This document shows positions 7,001-9,236 of a stretch of DNA of 9,236 nucleotides, piece by piece (positions within the stretch are counted from its first letter, which is position 1; each line of letters starts with the position of its first letter). Both the position numbers and the translations under genes were made by a program. The stretch lies in contig CALGHW010000060.1 in NCBI GenBank assembly GCA_937916075.1, positions 1 through 9,236 of the forward strand, written 5' to 3'. The notes below the pieces were generated by a model, which searched no databases, was not told where the DNA came from, and was given only the letters and a program-made list of their open reading frames with translations. Source of the DNA: an uncultured Prevotella sp. Lineage in GTDB: Bacteria; Bacteroidota; Bacteroidia; Bacteroidales; Bacteroidaceae.

Positions 7001-7310
7001 CATAATTGAAGGTGTAATTCTTGTGGAACGACTGGGCGATGGCGAAATACTGCACGGTATCGGTCACGGCCGCGTCGCGCCGGGGCAACTGCTTTCTTAC
7101 GGGTGCGGAAGCCGCCTTGCGGATGCTTGTGTTGGGGATGATACCCTCCACCTTCTCGGGCACGGCCAAGAAGGACACGTCGTTGGGATTGAGCGTTGCT
7201 TTCAGCTCTTGTGCGTTCACCTTCTGCTGGCCGGGTTTGACGACTGTCTGCGCTCCACCAGAGAGTGACATAAAGAGAAAAGTAACCAAAGGTAATGTTA
7301 ATCTCTTCAT
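4044..7310 (-). CDS. Large modular T9SS-secreted protein with cleaved-adhesin domain
   Basis: This secreted surface protein has 1088 residues. A signal peptide (1-20, ending SGGA/Q) is followed by a low-complexity stretch and a beta-rich domain of unknown type (about 85-235). Three Ig-like units resembling ASH/HYDIN domains lie at about 245-343, 490-592 and 760-855, each with a ...VTLxNTG... or ITLKNTG-like strand. Between them are two related beta-sandwich domains (345-487 and 593-752), recognisable from VPEGKLATVSWKG (399-411) and IPENKIAYVSWEG (648-660). Residues 858-1033 form a cleaved-adhesin/choice-of-anchor J domain: GFIYLGDFEDDAYGWSTYDAD, DNWTLSPVI, YILRLDDVNVM. This family includes the adhesin regions of Porphyromonas gingipains. 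Residues 1053-1088 (EYYTLDGRK, RGLNII, VVRKVIR) are a T9SS sorting tail. The ligand is unknown; adhesion or glycan binding is inferred. It is the first gene of the operon, reading from the promoter at 7354-7361. Confidence 0.87.
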   Translation of the reverse strand: MKRLTLPLVTFLFMSLSGGAQTVVKPGQQKVNAQELKATLNPNDVSFLAVPEKVEGIIPNTSIRKAASAPVRKQLPRRDAAVTDTVQYFAIAQSFHKNYTFNYDGGDIYSYNIGLALNGTKATITNLFDMYNQSATAWARSWDYPVDGVYDADAKTITIPTTTNGIVCGNYGGSYDAILVAGEVTEGGSINPSDNLIFDVTTNDDGSIATLTARNNFLARYTYGTIRVIKSFSANLPKAGEANLKTFTESEDFGETFVDTKTEKSVTLYNTGGMDAEFAMELESDDDVFTSDVMTGTIPAHSAFELPFTFLTSKAGEYEGIATLTYDSGDGDKTLVIDLAAKSKDYPDYSAAIKNGDFKVTTGIDFPFEMATLADGTQVAQSGTHGKYGSSWLQLDFTVPEGKLATVSWKGVSNNVSYWYQNAGGYFIDTLDGAKASFTGAAQDMSGSWEFAPGKHFIRYQYDGESYTGLEDNHLYVHDIAYSETALKADSATLLTPEVSLGNDVLAAGGYSLKTGVITLKNTGANDLTVTKVSSDNKEFSADISGLAATATMNELSIPVKMETKTSGDKEANFTIETSAGTFKAVVKASVMDMPDFGSLVTEGAEYITSWEVNPDAPFIIKDGKAVNKNAGDNSVAINASFKMNLNIPENKIAYVSWEGRSYGRPVDSIGYTHYYSSYAAIDIQHPMSGGTPAFYGHDVDASSTALEDSWTYMLACVPGNHHYEWRWVHNGDGTVPEGDYLEISNIKIRVEDFKENNVEVVNPEITFDSTYVGYNRYTTAKVTLRNTGSAPLSVSTITGDAPFYGVETTDVAQFNNTMDVTLWFFPTEPGSFDGNVTLKTSAGDVTVKCHGVAESATEKGFIYLGDFEDDAYGWSTYDADKDGETWNLGSNLWGEYAEYCHSGKQCLASVSYSNYLGAITPDNWTLSPVITIPAEGAQLSYYVAAFSPKRFEEHYSMYVQPYDSTTFSVDQVKLGTPLISETLKEENGAMDGWSLRQFDLKDYAGKQVVICFRHHDCNGQYILRLDDVNVMTYSGAAAIRNLTKNVPGNTAEYYTLDGRKTNALSRGLNIIRTQREDGTVVVRKVIR

Positions 7311-7353
7311 AAAATACGATGTTAATTAGACAATTTGATAAATATTTCGCTTG

Positions 7354-7361
7354 CAAAATTA
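7354..7361 (-). promoter_or_regulatory. Bacteroidetes-type -7 promoter element for the secreted-protein operon
   Basis: Read on the minus strand, this site is TAATTTTG, matching TAnnTTTG. Transcription would start near 7347, giving a leader of about 37 bases before the ATG at 7310. No TTTG sits 19-21 bases upstream on that strand, so the operon may depend on an activator. Confidence 0.55.
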
Positions 7362-7385
7362 GCAATTTAACAGCAAAAGTGAGGT

Positions 7386-7422
7386 TCCTACAACAAATCA
7401 ATCCTACAATTTCATGAAATTG
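7386..7422. promoter_or_regulatory. Candidate operator: 8-base direct repeat overlapping a perfect 16-base palindrome
   Basis: TCCTACAA occurs at 7386-7393 and again at 7402-7409, 16 bases apart. The second copy overlaps CAATTTCATGAAATTG (7407-7422), which equals its own reverse complement at all 16 positions. The cluster lies between the two divergent -7 elements, centred roughly 45-55 bases upstream of the rightward start and 55-70 bases upstream of the leftward start, where a regulator would act on both. Binding is inferred; the region is AT-rich and part of the symmetry could be chance. Confidence 0.45.
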
Positions 7423-7445
7423 AATAAAAAATGCCAAAATCTTAG

Positions 7446-7453
7446 TAAATTTG
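7446..7453 (+). promoter_or_regulatory. Bacteroidetes-type -7 promoter element for the TPR-AraC regulator gene
   Basis: TAAATTTG matches TAnnTTTG. Transcription would begin near 7460 and the ATG is at 7478. A TTG at 7420-7422 lies 23 bases upstream, slightly farther than the normal -33 spacing. An in-frame TTG at 7451 lies within this element and cannot sensibly be the translation start. Confidence 0.6.
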
Positions 7454-7477
7454 CACCTGCAAACAAGAAGAACCATC

Positions 7478-8110
7478 ATGAAAAGATATCTCATCATCGT
7501 CATCCTGTCGTTGTTGCCGTCGCTCCTTTCTGCCAGCGCCCGCCATCTGCCGGTGGACAGCCTGGTCATGTTGGGAACTGACTATTACCGGGCTGAACGA
7601 TATATGGATGCCCTGGAGATACTGGGCGAGGCCATGGACCAGGCCGACCAGACGGGTAATGAGTTGGCCTATATGCGGGCGATACTGACCATAGGCAACA
7701 CTTACACTATTTTCGACGACTACGACCAGGCCTTGCACTATTATGAGCTATGCCTGCGGAAGGCCGCCGCACTCAAAAATGACTCTATTGCGTCGAAGGT
7801 GAAGGCTAATATGCTCCTCTGCTATGCCATGCTCGGCAAGGAGCAAGAGGCGGAAGCCTGCTACCGCTCCATCGGCACGCTCCGTATGGGCAATGTGGAC
7901 CAGAACCGTTTTTATACCTATGTGAACCAGGCGTTTTTGGCAAAAGCCAGAAAATATTACAAAGGAGCTATCTATTTTCATACCCAGGCCATGAAGTATG
8001 CCGCCAATCACAACATGAACGGACGCTATGTGGCGGCCGAGATGGGGCAGATTGGCACGGCGTATGAGGAGAGTGGCGACCTGAAGGCGGCTGAGGTATC
8101 TGAGGTGTAA
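7478..8110 (+). CDS. N-terminal part of split regulator: signal peptide and TPR repeats
   Basis: This 210-residue reading frame is the periplasmic sensor half. Residues 1-20 (MKRYLIIVILSLLPSLLSAS) are a signal peptide or signal anchor. From residue 28 on it is all helical pairs of the tetratricopeptide type: YYRAERYMDALEILGEAMDQA (36-56), GNTYTIFDDYDQALHYYELCL (73-93), a weaker pair at about 105-135, YKGAIYFHTQAMKYA (about 160-174) and IGTAYEESGDLKAA (about 192-205). TPR arrays bind peptides or partner proteins; here they presumably sense a periplasmic or envelope signal. The last five residues after Ala205 (EVSEV) are out of frame and not part of the ancestral protein. The start is ATG 7478, because the longer TTG start at 7451 overlaps the promoter. 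The gene is divergent from the secreted-protein operon. Confidence 0.75.
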   Translation: MKRYLIIVILSLLPSLLSASARHLPVDSLVMLGTDYYRAERYMDALEILGEAMDQADQTGNELAYMRAILTIGNTYTIFDDYDQALHYYELCLRKAAALKNDSIASKVKANMLLCYAMLGKEQEAEACYRSIGTLRMGNVDQNRFYTYVNQAFLAKARKYYKGAIYFHTQAMKYAANHNMNGRYVAAEMGQIGTAYEESGDLKAAEVSEV

Positions 8111-8135
8111 GGCGTATGCCGAACGGGGACATTTT

Positions 8136-9038
8136 GTGGGGCCGCTGACATCGGCCTGCGAGCGGCTGGCCGCTCTTTACCGCAAGGAGGGCAAGGCCGA
8201 CCTGTCGGTGCGCTACAACAAGCAGTTTGTGCAGCTATCCGACTCGTTTTTTCAGCAGCGTGAATTTAACAGCAAGCGAAGTCTTATCAGCAGTTATGAA
8301 GACCGGTTGAGCGACCGCCGCTTGTCCTTGCTCAAGGGCCAGAACACAGCCTTGCTGTGGGTGGTGGTTACCATTGCCACGTTGCTGCTGTTGCTGGCCG
8401 TTCTTCTTATTTATATATATAGGGTCAACCGGCGGTTGGTCAATACCCAGCGGCTGCTCATCCAGAAGCACCAGGAGCACAGCCACCAGTTGCAGATGCA
8501 GAACGAGATATTTTCCAGTATAGAACATGTGCAGACCGAGCAGACCGAACAGGCTGAGGCGGTTCCGACGACCGTTGAAACGGAGAATGAGGAGACCTCT
8601 ATGCTGGTATCACCGGAGAATACGGACGGCAGTGACGCTTCTGCCGACGATGACCTGCTCACCAAGACTCAGGCCGACTTGCTCTTGGTGGCCATTGCCC
8701 ATGTCATGGAGGACAGCCGTGTGGTCTGCAATCCGGATTTCAGTCTGAGCACATTGGCCCAGATGGTCAATTCCAACACCAAGTATGTGTCGTGGGTCAT
8801 CAACAAAAACTATGGCAAGAACTTCAAGACTTATCTCAACGAGTACCGCATTCGTACTGCCTCGCAGCTCCTGGCCGATACCGACCAGTTTGCCAACACC
8901 ACGATAGCGGCTGTCGCTGAGCGTGTGGGCTATAAGTCACCGGCCAGCTTTCACCAGGCATTCAAGAAAATTTACGGCATGACTCCCGCCGCCTACGTCA
9001 AACTGGCCAGGCAGAATATCGTCCATCAGGATACATAG
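8136..9038 (+). CDS. C-terminal part of split regulator: membrane helix and AraC-type DNA-binding domain
   Basis: This frame is open from 8085 (after a TGA at 8082-8084), but the first usable start is GTG 8136, giving 300 residues. Numbering from that GTG, residues 1-65 complete the TPR region (ERLAALYRKEGKADLSVRYNKQF). Residues 72-95 (ALLWVVVTIATLLLLLAVLLIYIY) are one membrane-spanning helix, followed by basic RVNRR, so the remainder faces the cytoplasm. Residues 100-130 look coiled-coil and 130-175 are an acidic Glu/Thr/Ser-rich linker. Residues 185-292 form an AraC/XylS-type double helix-turn-helix: FSLSTLAQMVNSNTKYVSWVIN, NYGKNFKTYLNEYRI, then IAAVAERVGYKSPASFHQAFKKIYGMTPAAYV. It would activate or repress nearby promoters from the membrane. 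Without the N-terminal half it lacks a signal sequence and most of its sensor, so independent function is doubtful. Confidence 0.78.
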   Translation: MGPLTSACERLAALYRKEGKADLSVRYNKQFVQLSDSFFQQREFNSKRSLISSYEDRLSDRRLSLLKGQNTALLWVVVTIATLLLLLAVLLIYIYRVNRRLVNTQRLLIQKHQEHSHQLQMQNEIFSSIEHVQTEQTEQAEAVPTTVETENEETSMLVSPENTDGSDASADDDLLTKTQADLLLVAIAHVMEDSRVVCNPDFSLSTLAQMVNSNTKYVSWVINKNYGKNFKTYLNEYRIRTASQLLADTDQFANTTIAAVAERVGYKSPASFHQAFKKIYGMTPAAYVKLARQNIVHQDT

Positions 9039-9089
9039 CCTGCTGGCGAGATGTCCTTTCATGGGAAGTGTATAAAATATATATTTAAG

Positions 9090-9121
9090 TTTGGGTATTT
9101 AAATGATTAATCGTATATTTG
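9090..9121 (+). promoter_or_regulatory. Full Bacteroidetes promoter (-33 and -7) for the Rpn-family gene
   Basis: TTTG at 9090-9093 and TATATTTG at 9114-9121 are separated by 20 bases, matching the Bacteroides consensus TTTG-N19-21-TAnnTTTG. This is the most complete promoter in the window. It lies 32 bases before the ATG at 9154 in AT-rich DNA. I see no strong terminator between the regulator's stop at 9038 and this promoter. Confidence 0.75.
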
Positions 9122-9153
9122 CAATGAGTTAAACAATAAGAAGACCTCTCATT

Positions 9154-9236
9154 ATGGGCAAATATATCAACCCTTTTACCGTCTGGGGTTTCAAGCGCCT
9201 TTTCGGCCAGGAATTCAGCAAACCATTGCTGATAAG
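9154..9236 (+). CDS. Start of an Rpn-family/PD-(D/E)XK nuclease transposase-like protein (cut by window end)
   Basis: Only 27 codons are visible. MGKYINPFTVWGFKRLFGQE, followed by FSKPLLI, is the highly characteristic N-terminus of the Rpn/PDDEXK nuclease-family transposase proteins that are abundant in Bacteroidales (MGKYINPFTDxGFKxxFG is the usual form). Known members such as E. coli RpnA are DNA endonucleases that promote RecA-independent recombination; most Bacteroidales copies are uncharacterised. The catalytic residues lie beyond the window, so intactness cannot be judged. The ATG is preceded by an A-rich leader and a strong promoter. Confidence 0.8.
   Translation, partial: MGKYINPFTVWGFKRLFGQEFSKPLLI

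Larger units (their letters stand above)
7478..9038 (+). pseudogene. TPR-transmembrane-AraC regulator gene interrupted by a frameshift
   Basis: Two adjacent reading frames together make one recognisable protein: signal peptide, TPR sensor, one membrane helix and a cytoplasmic AraC-type HTH domain. The first frame runs to GGCGGCT (ending 8092) and then goes out of register to a TAA at 8108-8110. Skipping one base from 8094 onward restores a TPR-like helix (RYLRCKAYAERGHF) that continues to the end. The likely event is loss of two bases: GCGGCTCTGAGG, with Leu between Ala and Arg as in a TPR helix, would become the observed GCGGCTGAGG. Adding two bases makes 520 codons exactly. No slippery heptamer is apparent, so programmed shifting looks unlikely. 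The rest of both halves is undamaged, so the lesion is either recent or a sequencing error. Details of each half are under the two coding entries. Confidence 0.7.

Noticed and set aside
7000..7569. A minus-strand 189-residue frame across the divergent intergenic region
   Set aside because: It overlaps the start of the large secreted protein in another frame and the opposite-strand regulator start, crosses both promoters, and has no recognisable domain.
8085..8111. Programmed ribosomal frameshift in the TPR-AraC gene
   Set aside because: No slippery heptamer, no stop codon at the shift point and no evident downstream stimulatory structure; a two-base loss explains the protein sequence better.

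Overview
The window looks like chromosomal DNA of a Bacteroidota bacterium, most likely a Prevotella/Segatella-type member of the Bacteroidales. Three things point there. Promoter -7 elements of the Bacteroidetes form TAnnTTTG sit in front of every intact or broken gene on the plus strand and in front of the minus-strand operon. Two large secreted proteins end in type IX secretion (T9SS) sorting tails. One gene joins a TPR sensor to an AraC-type DNA-binding domain, an arrangement typical of this phylum. Coding DNA is fairly GC-rich and intergenic DNA is AT-rich; Shine-Dalgarno motifs are absent or weak, as is usual in the phylum.

Left part (1-2225): bases 1-222 hold no gene I can support. An OmpA/MotB-type lipoprotein (280-1137) is followed by a rho-independent terminator. 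The 366-base gap after it holds that terminator, an unusual 94-base array of four 22-base repeats that is also one large inverted repeat, and the promoter of a GNAT acetyltransferase (1504-2031). Three inverted repeats lie back to back between this gene and the convergent minus-strand operon. Two are terminator-like. The middle one is an 81-base palindromic element.

Middle part (2226-7310, minus strand): a two-gene operon encodes T9SS-exported proteins. The upstream gene makes a 1088-residue modular protein with repeated beta-sandwich/Ig-like units, a cleaved-adhesin (choice-of-anchor J type) domain and a sorting tail. After 18 bases comes a 599-residue Omp28-type protein with a thioredoxin-like CxxC motif and a sorting tail. 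Both are probably delivered to the cell surface or the medium.

Right part (7311-9236): a 167-base divergent intergenic region holds a promoter in each direction, a perfect 16-base palindrome and an 8-base direct repeat. It leads into a TPR-transmembrane-AraC regulator (7478-9038). This gene is split by a frameshift near 8093 that looks like loss of two bases; restoring them gives exactly 520 codons. The regulator may have controlled the divergent secreted-protein operon, but this is inferred from position only. The window ends inside an Rpn/PD-(D/E)XK transposase-family gene (9154 onward) that has the best-matching promoter in the window.

I see no CRISPR array, RNA gene, prophage or complete insertion sequence, and no clearly new multi-gene system. 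The most notable non-coding signals are the 22-base repeat array, the stacked inverted repeats between the convergent genes, and the candidate operator in the divergent region.
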